Shown: in pieces, positions 35,772 to 44,262 of the stretch
How positions within the stretch are numbered: position 1 is the first letter of the stretch
Layout of the letters: each line of letters opens with the position of its first letter
From: Haliscomenobacter sp040403615
GTDB taxonomy: Bacteria; Bacteroidota; Bacteroidia; Chitinophagales; Saprospiraceae
Length of the DNA stretch: 64,000 bases
NCBI RefSeq assembly: GCF_040403615.1
Contig: NZ_JBBAKG010000030.1
Coordinates: 7,997 to 71,996 of the forward strand
Direction of reading: 5' to 3'
Made by a program: the position numbers and the translations under genes
The notes under the pieces: model-generated
What the model saw: only the letters and a program-made list of their open reading frames with translations
Told to the model about the DNA's origin: nothing
The model's database searches: none

Positions 35772-37667
35772 ATGGATCAAATTAGCATTCACAGCGATAA
35801 AGGAGAAATTAAACTTCGCAAGAGTAAAGCGCTGGTCGGTCTAAAAATGGCCCAATCCCGTGGATTGGAGGCTCCAGACTACATCAACAAGGAGGTGCAC
35901 CAAAGCTTGGGTGGCTTCAAGGTTGTAGAACTCAGTTTAGACGACTCAGACATCAATTCCAAACTGGATGAAGTTCGCGAAAAGGATGATGTCGAAGTGG
36001 GCACCCATGTTTATTACCCCGAAAACAGCAATAGACCGCTGATTGCCACTGGCGAGATTTTCATTACCTACCACGAAGGCGTAAGTGATGAAGAGCAAAT
36101 GTTGGCATTAAATGAATACAATTTAGACTTAGTGGAGCGTAGGGGGCTAAATACTTTGGTAGCCAGGGTGACTCCCAATTCTCCTAACCCCATCAAAACA
36201 GCAGCCCTTTTGCAAAAAAGCTGTTTGGTAAAAATGGCTGAACCAGATATAGACACCATCCTTGATCAATATTTTTTACCTGTCGATACGCTAATGCCCA
36301 GCATGTGGCATTTGCAAAACAATGGATTTGTCCCAGATGCCAACGTTCAGTTGCGCCGTGGTATTGATGCGAAAGTAGTGGCTGCCTGGCGTTTGCTCGG
36401 CAACCTTGGGTCGCCCAATATCAAGATTGCCATCGTAGACAACGGTTTCGACCTGACGCATCCCGATCTAAAAGGAAAAGTAGTCAATCCGTTTGATTTT
36501 TGGAACAATACCCCCCAGGTGTTGCAGGGCGACGCCCGGTACACCCATGGCACCCCTTGTGCAAGCGTGGCACTGGGTGCCTCCAATGGCGTTGGCATGG
36601 TTGGTTCTGCGCCCAATGCCCGTTTCATGCCCATTAGCGGTACTTCGTTTAGTGTGCGTGCCACCGAATCCATTTTCAATTATTGCATCAACAATGGAGC
36701 AGACATCATCAGTTGCAGTTGGGGATCTACCGATTCCAATTATCAACTGAATGCTGAGAAACAACAGATCATTGCCAATGCCGCCCGTCGTGGCCGCAAT
36801 GGCCGAGGTTGTGTAATTTTGTACGCAGCGGGTAATGATTCTTTAAACTACATCAATTTTTATGCCCAGCACCCCGATGTGATCGCCGTTGCAGCATGTA
36901 CAAGCCAGGGCGTTCATGCCGATTACTCCAACATGGGTATGGAAGTGACCGTATGTGCGCCTTCCAATGGCGATTGGCCCATCATTGCAGCAAGGGCCTG
37001 GTGGGATCAGGGAGATCCTAATGAGCAAGGAGAACAGCGGTATTGGATCGATGGCTTAAACCGAGGAAATCAATACAAGCATTTTGGAGGTACTTCGGCG
37101 GCTACACCCCTGGTGGCTGGCGTTTGTGCGCTAATGCTCTCCGCCAATCCAGACCTGACCGCCAGAGAGGTCAAACAAATTTTGGTTCAAACCGCAGACA
37201 AAATTGGTAACCCTGCCGAATACATCAATGGCCACTCCCGGAAATATGGATACGGAATGATCAATGCCGAACGCGCCGTTTCTGAAGCTTTGCGTAGGAG
37301 AGGAATGTCTTCGCCAACCGTTATGCCCAATCCTACGCCGCAACCCAACCCGCAACCAAATCCACAGCCCGTCAACACAGGCGGCAAAAGCAATGTCTTC
37401 GAGGTCAACGCCAACCAAATTCCGCGTACAGGATGGGGCATCCAGGTGGGCGTATTCAGCAATTATGACAATGTACTTTCCATGGTAGCAAAGCTCAAGC
37501 AACAATTTGGGCAAACGGTAAACGTTGTGGTTTCCACTCAAAATGGCCGCCAAATCTATAAGGTAGTCGTAGGTGCTTATGCCAACATCAACGAAGCCAC
37601 CATCATGCAAAGCCGATTGACCCAGGCTGGTTACCAGGGATTTATTAAAAATTTAGCGGACGTTTAG
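35772..37667 (+). CDS. subtilisin-like serine protease with C-terminal SPOR domain
   Basis: 631 residues. N-terminal part (1-190) looks like a fervidolysin-type propeptide. The S8 domain (about 200-505) has all catalytic residues: D223 in IAIVDNGFDLTHPDL, H259 in THGTPCASVALG, oxyanion N355 in YAAGND and S442 in GGTSAATPLVAG. A proline-rich linker (QPNPQPNPQP) leads to a SPOR domain (about 552-631, GIQVGVFSNYDNVLSMV). No signal peptide is visible at the N-terminus, and an in-frame stop lies 21 bases upstream, which conflicts with the wall-binding SPOR domain. It ends 15 bases before coaX. Confidence 0.92.
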   Translation: MDQISIHSDKGEIKLRKSKALVGLKMAQSRGLEAPDYINKEVHQSLGGFKVVELSLDDSDINSKLDEVREKDDVEVGTHVYYPENSNRPLIATGEIFITYHEGVSDEEQMLALNEYNLDLVERRGLNTLVARVTPNSPNPIKTAALLQKSCLVKMAEPDIDTILDQYFLPVDTLMPSMWHLQNNGFVPDANVQLRRGIDAKVVAAWRLLGNLGSPNIKIAIVDNGFDLTHPDLKGKVVNPFDFWNNTPQVLQGDARYTHGTPCASVALGASNGVGMVGSAPNARFMPISGTSFSVRATESIFNYCINNGADIISCSWGSTDSNYQLNAEKQQIIANAARRGRNGRGCVILYAAGNDSLNYINFYAQHPDVIAVAACTSQGVHADYSNMGMEVTVCAPSNGDWPIIAARAWWDQGDPNEQGEQRYWIDGLNRGNQYKHFGGTSAATPLVAGVCALMLSANPDLTAREVKQILVQTADKIGNPAEYINGHSRKYGYGMINAERAVSEALRRRGMSSPTVMPNPTPQPNPQPNPQPVNTGGKSNVFEVNANQIPRTGWGIQVGVFSNYDNVLSMVAKLKQQFGQTVNVVVSTQNGRQIYKVVVGAYANINEATIMQSRLTQAGYQGFIKNLADV

Positions 37668-37682
37668 AAAAGTTAACAAAGC

Positions 37683-38453
37683 ATGGTTCTTGCAATCGAT
37701 ATAGGCAACAGTAATGTAGTATTGGCGCTGCATGATGGTTTGGTATGGAGTCAGGTTTGGCGCTTGCCTACCTTAACCGAACCCGACTCCCCAATGTATT
37801 ATGAAAAGCGCTTGACCGATATTTTGCTGGAAGCAGGGATCATTCCTGGCCCGGCCCCACAAGTGATCATCAGTAGTGTCGTACCGCAGTTGACTGCTCC
37901 TTTCCTGCACATTTCCGAGCATCTATTTGGAAAACCAGCACTAAAGGTGGCGCCACCCATTTATCCCAAATTGAAGTTAAAAATTGATCGACCCAATGAA
38001 ATTGGCACCGATTTGTTGGCCAATGCAGTAGCGGCCCATTATCTTTTTCAGCAAGATTGCATCGTGGTTGATTTTGGCACCGCCCTAACTTTTACCACAG
38101 TCAGTGCCGACGGACACATCTTAGGGGTTGCCATTGCACCTGGATTGAAAACAGCAATTGCTTCCTTGTTTCATAAAACCGCACAATTGCCTGAAGTGCC
38201 CCTTACGCTTCCGACCACGCCAATCGGAAAAAATACTGAACATGCCATTCAAAGTGGAATTTTGATTGGGTACGTCGGCTTGGTCAGGCACATGTTGGCC
38301 GAAATTCGGCGGGAAGTTGGACCTCAATACATCGCAATAGCTACTGGAGGCTTATCGGCTGTGTTGACGCCACTCCAGGAAGATTTCCACCAGATTGATC
38401 CCATGTTGACCTTGGAAGGCTTAAGGATCATTGCCGAAACCCAGGAGCTTTAG
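37683..38453 (+). CDS. coaX: type III pantothenate kinase, first copy
   Basis: 256 residues of the CoaX family, which phosphorylates pantothenate in the first step of coenzyme A synthesis. Has DIGNSNVVLAL (phosphate 1 motif), IGTDLLANAVAA and VVDFGTALTFTTVS. In most CoaX proteins the second motif reads G.DR; here the Asp is kept but Arg is replaced by Leu. A second, more conventional copy is at 58457. It follows the subtilase by 15 bases and may be read from the same transcript. Confidence 0.88.
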   Translation: MVLAIDIGNSNVVLALHDGLVWSQVWRLPTLTEPDSPMYYEKRLTDILLEAGIIPGPAPQVIISSVVPQLTAPFLHISEHLFGKPALKVAPPIYPKLKLKIDRPNEIGTDLLANAVAAHYLFQQDCIVVDFGTALTFTTVSADGHILGVAIAPGLKTAIASLFHKTAQLPEVPLTLPTTPIGKNTEHAIQSGILIGYVGLVRHMLAEIRREVGPQYIAIATGGLSAVLTPLQEDFHQIDPMLTLEGLRIIAETQEL

Positions 38454-38664
38454 AAATTACGCCTATGCCCGGTGATCGGGTATCTCTAAGAGCCGAGTTC
38501 TGACCCAACTGATCAATGCGTATGTTGTAGAAACGAGGACAGCATCTCCAAACAAGTTAAAAATAATTTGAAGAATTGAATCCTGCCAATAATTGAACAA
38601 TCGGTGGCTGAGCAATCGATGCATCTTCACATTCAGGGACAGGTGGCGTTTTTTGAGATGCAAG

Positions 38665-39456
38665 TCAAACGAGTAAAGCAGTCCGCTCTTTAACGATTTC
38701 TTTCAGGGCTTTTAGAATGCGGCAAATATCATACACATTATCGGTGGTGCCATCAAAGCCTTTGCTGATGTGGTACATTTTACCAGTCAACACCACAAAA
38801 TACCAATCGCGCCCCAGTACATAACACCCATAAATCGGTGCGTCATGATCGTTGAGGTGTTGACCTACCAACATCGCCGAAAGAACCTGGCCGGCAGGAT
38901 CACCCTTAAATTGTACCTCTTTTTTGAATTCATTGAAAGCAAAAAAAGGCATTTCTGGCTCACCGTAGCCCGAGGCTAAAATTTCATCTGGTTTACCCAT
39001 CAAATCAATCAGTTCTCCATTTATTGTACCAATAGTCGCCTGAATGAAGCGCTGAGCAAAAAGATTGTACCTATAGGGTTCGGTAAAGTTGATCAAACTG
39101 AAGATAGGGCCGATAAAATGCAGGCTCAAGTCTTGTTCACGCCAGTAAAAAACATTGAGGTCTAGCAAATTTCTGAGATTCTGGCAAGTGGCAATTTCAT
39201 ACTCAGATAATTCCATGGTTGCCGCCTTGTCCATCCATTCATTGAGTTGCGGCAATGGACGACTCCAACGCAATCCAAATCGTTTGTCTAAATCCATTAA
39301 GGTGCAATCATTAAAATTCAGAATCATTTTTTCCATCTGCCTAGAATTTGGTTCAAAGATACGGATTGTGTATGGAAGATGCTTGAGAGGGATAAGAATT
39401 TGCAGGTAAGGGAGCTTTAGTTGAGGTGTTCCGTTTTTATTAAAAAAATGTGCCAT
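38665..39456 (-). CDS. conserved Bacteroidota protein, possible PD-(D/E)XK-like fold
   Basis: 263 residues from the ATG at 39456; a TTG start at 39519 would begin inside a repeat element. No signal peptide. The stretch GKPDEILASGYGEPEMPFFA followed by FNEFKKEVQF has the spacing of PD-(D/E)XK nuclease-like cores (D, then E.K), and GDPAGQVLSAMLVGQHLN and PIYGCYVLGRDWYFVVL follow. The N-terminal half is helical. I recognise the pattern as a recurrent, uncharacterised family, but the nuclease link is inference. Convergent with coaX. Confidence 0.75.
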   Translation of the reverse strand: MAHFFNKNGTPQLKLPYLQILIPLKHLPYTIRIFEPNSRQMEKMILNFNDCTLMDLDKRFGLRWSRPLPQLNEWMDKAATMELSEYEIATCQNLRNLLDLNVFYWREQDLSLHFIGPIFSLINFTEPYRYNLFAQRFIQATIGTINGELIDLMGKPDEILASGYGEPEMPFFAFNEFKKEVQFKGDPAGQVLSAMLVGQHLNDHDAPIYGCYVLGRDWYFVVLTGKMYHISKGFDGTTDNVYDICRILKALKEIVKERTALLV

Positions 39457-39502
39457 GAGCCTTTCAGTATCTTCAAATAAAGGCACAATGCGATACTCAT
39501 TA

Positions 39503-39516
39503 GTAGTGGGCAAAAA
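39503..39516 (-). repeat. palindromic-element family 1, degenerate copy F
   Basis: GTAGTGGGCAAAAA, one G shorter than the core of the family. Lies between the TonB receptor stop and the 263-residue gene, again at a gene edge. Confidence 0.5.
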
Positions 39517-39522
39517 CAAGTC

Positions 39523-41763
39523 CTAAAAAAACAAAGTAAAAGACAAACGTGCAAAAAATGGTGTCCCTGGAGTAAAGTGAATTTCTTCCACCGGTTCCGT
39601 CTCATTAAACAAACGGCTTTCGGTAGCAAACTGCGTTTCTTTCCATTGGGTATTGATGACGTTTTGCAAGTTAAGTCCCAATTCCCACTTCTTTTTATAG
39701 GCGTAATTCAACTGCACATCGGGTACAAAATACCCTTTGGCCGCAATCGAATTGTCTTCATTGGCAGGGCGATTGGCCATGTAGCGGTAGCGCAATGAAC
39801 CACTGAATCCTTTATCCCCCACGAGGGAAAGCCCTCCAACCGAAGTAAACAAAGGCGCCAATGGCAGGTAATTTTCACCTTTTGCCTCGCCAATTGCCCG
39901 GGGTTGAGCCCAATTGGCATCCACATCCACAAACAGGCGGCGACTGAGTTGGTAGCGCGCAGACAGATCGTAACCCCAACGGCGGGTGCGGCCACTGGGC
40001 TCGATTACCCCTGCATCTCCCACATACACAAATTCTTGTTCCAACCAGAGGTACCACAACCCCGTGTTTACGAAGAGGTTGGGAATCGGTTTCCACACCA
40101 CGCCCAAATCCGTACCATAAGCAGCAGGAAGGATTTTTCGGCCGTTTTGAGGTACAACTACCCGCGTGTCGTTGGAGTGAAAACTACGTCCAGTGTTGAG
40201 GTACAAGCGAATTTTTTCGCTCGCATTATAATTCAAATTGATTTTGGGCGAAAAAATACCGGAGCTGGCCGAAGCACGGGTATCGTCTTGCAAGTGATCG
40301 GTATAGCGGTTCTGGAAAAAATCGTAGCGCAAGCCAAGATTGAGGGTTGCTTTGCGCCCCAACTGGAGGTTATCATCCAGGTAAAGGCCCAAGTTTCCTT
40401 CCTGTACATCCCCCAATTGAATATTCTGCTCCGTAATGGTGCGATTGCGTGTATTGGAAAGTTCTACGTCATTCACCATGTCCTGCCGATATTGAACCCC
40501 GATGGTCGTGCTGCCAAAGCGGGAGGGGAAGTTGAGACTTCCATTGTAGCCCAGGATGCTGCGGTCTTCTTTTTGCCGAATTTGATCCCCGTTCACGGGG
40601 TCTTCGAGGAAAAATGTAAAGTTGGAATAGAGTTCAAACTGATAATGGCTGTAGAAAAACTGGTTTTTCCAGGAAGCACCTTTGCCCATTTGGGTCACCA
40701 ATTGGAGGTTGGCATTGCTGCGGCTGGTTTCACCGCCTTCACTTGGGTCAACGGAGCCATAAAAAGAAATAAGACCGGATTCTACTGCCCGGTCAGGAAT
40801 TTGGCCGGAATGGTTCCATTTTGACCAGAAATGAGAACCTGTGAGGCTCATGCGGGTACTCGGGCTGAGGACTCCATTGTACCGCCCTTGTACGTTGACA
40901 CGATTGAAATGCTGGGGCGCATCAAAATAACTTTCGGTATAGCTGTATTCACTGGCCAGATAGGCGGATTGGCCTTTTTGCCGGGCAGTTTCTCCCAATA
41001 AATTTATGGCTGCTACGCCACGAGCAGTACCGTATTGACCAATTTCAAATTTGGTAAAACTGCGATCCAATACTTCTTTGGTACGAAAATCTACCCAGCC
41101 TGCGGTGCTGAAGTTTCCTTTATCGGCATAGTAGGGGCCTTTTTCAAAATTGACCTTTTCAACCAGTTCAGGGATTACAAAATGCAAATCTGCATAACCT
41201 TGGCCATGCGCATGCGAAACCATATTGACGGGCAACCCATCAACGGTGAGTCGGATATCGGTACCGTGGTCGATGTCAAACCCACGCAGAAAGATTTGTT
41301 CAGCTTTACCTCCTCCAGCGTGTTGCCCCATGAAAAGGCCAGGTACCATGCGCAGGATTTCCTGAGAGTTGATAATGGGACGCAGGCGAATATCAATCTG
41401 ATTGATGGTTTGTTGCTGATGGGCACTTTGCCCTTTGATGACCGCTTCTTTAAGCGTGAATTCTCCAGATTTGAGCGAAATCTGAACTCGAACAGTGCCT
41501 TTATCGCTAACTTCAACCGTTTCCTGATGGCTTTGGTATCCCAAATAGCTAAAAGTCAGCTGATGGCTGCCCGCACTGAGATTGCCAAGGGCAAAGTTTC
41601 CAGCGTCGTCACTTACTGCTCCGCGCACGTTATCGCCCAAACTGACGGATACCCCTATCAATGGATTTCGATTGCTCTCGTCAAAAATGAATCCCTGGAT
41701 GCTGCCTTTCTGAGCTGTCACAAATATTGGGATGGATAAAAAGAGTAGAATGATGTACTTCAT
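39523..41763 (-). CDS. TonB-dependent outer membrane receptor
   Basis: 746 residues. Signal peptide (MKYIILLFLSIPIFVTAQ), a carboxypeptidase-regulatory-like domain (about 20-105, GFIFDESNRNPLIGVSVSLG), then the plug (about 115-235) and a 22-strand-type barrel ending ARLSFTLFF. The plug has a histidine-rich stretch: GQHAGGGKAEQIFLRGFDID, DHGTDIRLTVDGLPVN and SHAHGQGYADLHF. This suggests transport of a metal or metal complex, an inference. It sits alone; no siderophore or SusD-like gene follows, so it is not a SusC/SusD polysaccharide system. Confidence 0.92.
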   Translation of the reverse strand: MKYIILLFLSIPIFVTAQKGSIQGFIFDESNRNPLIGVSVSLGDNVRGAVSDDAGNFALGNLSAGSHQLTFSYLGYQSHQETVEVSDKGTVRVQISLKSGEFTLKEAVIKGQSAHQQQTINQIDIRLRPIINSQEILRMVPGLFMGQHAGGGKAEQIFLRGFDIDHGTDIRLTVDGLPVNMVSHAHGQGYADLHFVIPELVEKVNFEKGPYYADKGNFSTAGWVDFRTKEVLDRSFTKFEIGQYGTARGVAAINLLGETARQKGQSAYLASEYSYTESYFDAPQHFNRVNVQGRYNGVLSPSTRMSLTGSHFWSKWNHSGQIPDRAVESGLISFYGSVDPSEGGETSRSNANLQLVTQMGKGASWKNQFFYSHYQFELYSNFTFFLEDPVNGDQIRQKEDRSILGYNGSLNFPSRFGSTTIGVQYRQDMVNDVELSNTRNRTITEQNIQLGDVQEGNLGLYLDDNLQLGRKATLNLGLRYDFFQNRYTDHLQDDTRASASSGIFSPKINLNYNASEKIRLYLNTGRSFHSNDTRVVVPQNGRKILPAAYGTDLGVVWKPIPNLFVNTGLWYLWLEQEFVYVGDAGVIEPSGRTRRWGYDLSARYQLSRRLFVDVDANWAQPRAIGEAKGENYLPLAPLFTSVGGLSLVGDKGFSGSLRYRYMANRPANEDNSIAAKGYFVPDVQLNYAYKKKWELGLNLQNVINTQWKETQFATESRLFNETEPVEEIHFTPGTPFFARLSFTLFF

Positions 41764-41964
41764 TGTTATTTTATTTTGTTTGGTACAACATGAAACAAAT
41801 CTAGGGATACCTCAACAGAACTTAAGGTGAACCGGGAGTTTAGGAAATCATTCCTATTCCAGGTAACTTGATTGCAATCATCAATATCTACGAGATCAAA
41901 TGGCATTTTGGATGTGCCTTTTCAGTCATTAAGCCTATAATTTTTTTGTACTCGTTATTTAAGT

Positions 41965-42363
41965 TTGAATTCATGGCTATTTTTTAAAATTTTTTTTTGG
42001 GATTTGGGGAAAATGATTCTCGAACGCCAAGAGGAAAACGGCTGGGGCAATTCAGTTGTGGAAATGTTGGCGAAAGATTTGCAGAAGACTTTTCCTAAGA
42101 TGGAAGGTTTATCATCGCGGAATTTATGGCGCATGCGAATCTTCTATTTAGCTTATTTTGAATTTCTGCCACTGGCGGTGGCAGAAATTGGATGGACGCA
42201 CAATTACCTGATCATTGAAAAATGCAAAGACCCTAACGAGCGGCTATTTTACATCCATCAAACCAAGCGCTATGGCTGGACCAAAAACGTATTAATCCAC
42301 CAAATTGAGAATCAATCTTTTCAAAAAACCATTCTCAGTCAGCAAAATACAGAGTCTTTCAGC
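41965..42363 (+). pseudogene. truncated YhcG-type (DUF1016) nuclease remnant
   Basis: About 130 residues match the DUF1016 N-terminal domain of the YhcG PD-(D/E)XK nuclease family: ILERQEENGWGNSVVEMLAK, SSRNLWRMRIFYLAY, GWTHNYLIIEKCKDPNERLF, YIHQTKRYGWTKNVLIHQIE. The usual N-terminal part is largely missing and the C-terminal nuclease domain is gone; after about 42363 the frame runs into the antisense of the glycosylase gene and loses similarity. A preceding T/A-rich tract around 41980 may mark an old rearrangement. Probably a broken gene. Confidence 0.8.
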
Positions 42364-43435
42364 TCCTTATCTCAACGCCCAACCCCAAAAACGTGCCAAA
42401 CGCTGCTGTCGCTTTTTCCATTACCTCTATTGCCAATTTGTCTTTTGGGTCAAAAAAAGTCGGCTCAATCACGACCTTATTCTTTTGCACCGTCCGTTTC
42501 CAAGTGCCAACTACCAGGCCGTCCACCACAATGATCGGTTTAAAAATTCCGTTGCTGGTGATGGCTTCTTTGTGCCACTTGGATTCAAAAACTGTGCTGC
42601 GGTCTTTGTAGCTTACGGTGTATTCATCAAAGGCAGGGAGAAAAAAAACACTGGGATCGGGGTTCAGCGCAGCCAGGTTTTTCTCTTCAAAAAAATAAGT
42701 TTTTCCGTCGACGACAAATGACTGCAACTCATTTTTGATGCTTTCCAGTCCTGCCCGCGCATCGGGCATCGACAAGCCCGACCACCACTGAAAATCGGGT
42801 AAAGTGGCTGGAGCATGACTGCTGAAATATCGTTTGGCCAAGGTGGCCAATGCTTCATCTTTACTCAAAACCAAGCCTGGAGGGATTTTCTCATCAATTA
42901 AAGCATAGGTCAATTTTTTGCCCTTCATCACGCCGTTGCACACGATGGCGTCTACTTCGGCATTCATCATGAAATGTACGGCGCGACTTGAATCAGTTTT
43001 CACCCCTCCCCTTTCCAATTCCAGCATGACTTCTTCACGGGTCAGGTTTTTGCCTCCTTCCAGGGCTTTGGCAATCAAGTCGTTGGTGTGGGAATAAAGT
43101 GCTGAGTCGATGCCCAGTTCGCGATCCCGGGAAGCAGAAGCTGCTTTGATTTGCTTGCTGGTCAGTGCGAGCATCCAGCGCAGATCCTGACCAGCTACCA
43201 GGTGCCAGGTTGTTCGCAAAACGTGGGTGCGCACAAGTTCTCCGGAATCCAGTGCAGCTTCAATGTCGGCATCTGTAGTGCCGGGCACCCGCAAGCCAAC
43301 TGCCCATTTGGACATAGGGTAGTCTTGTGCCTGGATGGCGCCCATGTGAGCCACAAGCTCTTGAGGAGTAACAAAATCGGGATTCGTGATTTTTTGGTTG
43401 TGCAAACGGAGAACAGGAAGCTTTTCGGTTGGCAT
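42359..43435 (-). CDS. AlkZ-like winged-helix DNA glycosylase (HTH_42 superfamily)
   Basis: 358 residues of the winged-helix HTH_42 family. The catalytic-type Q.Q motif is present as Q35-A-Q37 in MGAIQAQDYP, followed by ALDSGELVRTHVLRTTWHLV and DLRWMLALTS, as in AlkZ and its relatives, which remove crosslinked or alkylated bases. A winged-helix region and VFFLPAFDEYTVSYKDRS near residue 280 are also typical. It overlaps the remnant of a YhcG nuclease on the other strand. Substrate not known; related proteins protect producers of DNA-crosslinking antibiotics, but no biosynthetic genes are seen here. Confidence 0.87.
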   Translation of the reverse strand: MPTEKLPVLRLHNQKITNPDFVTPQELVAHMGAIQAQDYPMSKWAVGLRVPGTTDADIEAALDSGELVRTHVLRTTWHLVAGQDLRWMLALTSKQIKAASASRDRELGIDSALYSHTNDLIAKALEGGKNLTREEVMLELERGGVKTDSSRAVHFMMNAEVDAIVCNGVMKGKKLTYALIDEKIPPGLVLSKDEALATLAKRYFSSHAPATLPDFQWWSGLSMPDARAGLESIKNELQSFVVDGKTYFFEEKNLAALNPDPSVFFLPAFDEYTVSYKDRSTVFESKWHKEAITSNGIFKPIIVVDGLVVGTWKRTVQKNKVVIEPTFFDPKDKLAIEVMEKATAAFGTFLGLGVEIRS

Positions 43436-43738
43436 TGCATAAATTTTGCACGAAAATAAGTCGATTTTTATTTCCGTACTCCCTCCAACAAAATCTGCGA
43501 AATTTCTTGCTTCAACTCTTCTGCCAAAATCTATTTACCCGGATGGCGCCAAATTGCACAACCAGCGCATTGCGGAGATCAAAGTACAGGACAAAATAAA
43601 TTGTATGGAGAAGTATGCTTCAAACCTATCTGCATAGTATAGGTCGCGCATTGAAGAGGCCTGATGGCCAGGTGTGGCGGAATAAGCGCGTGACAGCTTG
43701 GTAGATTTGCTTTTTCTCGATTTCCCCACAGCATAAAT
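43436..43738. other. intergenic region
   Basis: About 300 bases with no gene that I can support. It contains GTGGCGGAATAAGCGCG near 43674, which recalls the start of a tRNA-Leu, but no acceptor stem, anticodon arm or T arm follows. Confidence 0.4.
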
Positions 43739-43758
43739 CCCCCGACCTAGGCCGGGGG
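43739..43758 (-). terminator. hairpin after rpsT
   Basis: CCCCCGACCTAGGCCGGGGG forms a strong GC-rich stem 12 bases after the rpsT stop; no T run follows on the minus strand, so the termination mode is uncertain. Confidence 0.6.
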
Positions 43759-43769
43759 TATGTCATCGA

Positions 43770-44024
43770 TTAACCCAATTGAGCAACATGCTTCATCAAG
43801 CTGCTCTTCAAGTTAGCTGCTTTGTTCTTATGCCAGGTATTTTTCTTAGCCAGTTTGTCGATCATCGCGATCACTTTTGGTAAGAAACCTACTGCCTCCG
43901 TTTTGTCTTTCAAACTACGCAACTTCTTGATTGAAGTACGAGTAGTCTTCTTATAATAGCGATTCAAAAGACGACGCTTGGACTCTTGACGGATACGCTT
44001 CTCAGACGATTTATGGTTTGCCAT
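43770..44024 (-). CDS. rpsT: 30S ribosomal protein S20
   Basis: 84 residues from the ATG at 44024. Small basic helical protein that binds 16S rRNA early in 30S assembly. MANHKSSEKRIRQESKRRLL, NRYYKKTTRTSIKKLR and the C-terminal KNTWHKNKAANLKSSLMKHV fit S20, the conserved K.....NKAA..KS.L pattern being decisive. Single gene, divergent from sucA. Confidence 0.95.
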   Translation of the reverse strand: MANHKSSEKRIRQESKRRLLNRYYKKTTRTSIKKLRSLKDKTEAVGFLPKVIAMIDKLAKKNTWHKNKAANLKSSLMKHVAQLG

Positions 44025-44182
44025 ACAAAAACTTTTCTCAATATTAAAAATCACTTCTGAACAATTGGAGCGCAAAGATAATTATTCATTTGGAACTTGC
44101 AAAAGTAAATTTAAAAAACCTTTTGCAAATCAAATTATCTTTTCACTCGAATATCTAATCATTTAATTCGTTGTTCTTTTTG

Positions 44183-44190
44183 TACTTTTG
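44183..44190 (+). promoter_or_regulatory. probable -7 box for sucA
   Basis: TACTTTTG fits TAnnTTTG and is 73 bases before the sucA ATG. The palindromic element copy C would be transcribed in the leader. No -33 TTG at the right spacing. Confidence 0.4.
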
Positions 44191-44198
44191 CGCGCACA

Positions 44199-44237
44199 GG
44201 GGCGATAAAAAATGAAATACTTTTTTTGCCCGACTAC
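44199..44237 (+). repeat. palindromic-element family 1, copy C
   Basis: Starts GGGGCGATAAAAAATG, ends TTTTTTTGCCCGACTAC: both halves of the palindrome are in one place, with one change in the GCCCC core. It lies 25 bases before sucA. Confidence 0.65.
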
Positions 44238-44262
44238 ATAGACATAAAAACTGAACAAAACA

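Noticed and set aside
38463..38663. 66-codon minus-strand open frame after the 263-residue gene
   Set aside because: No recognised motif, no promoter or good start context; could be chance between convergent genes.
39904..40824. 306-codon plus-strand open frame
   Set aside because: Antisense to the TonB receptor gene, which has clear family motifs; the plus-strand translation has none.
41764..41964. Complete insertion sequence next to the YhcG remnant
   Set aside because: No terminal inverted repeats or transposase fragments are visible in the 200 bases before it.
43640..43720. tRNA-Leu-like stretch (GTGGCGGAAT)
   Set aside because: No cloverleaf can be formed on either strand: the anticodon and T arms are absent.
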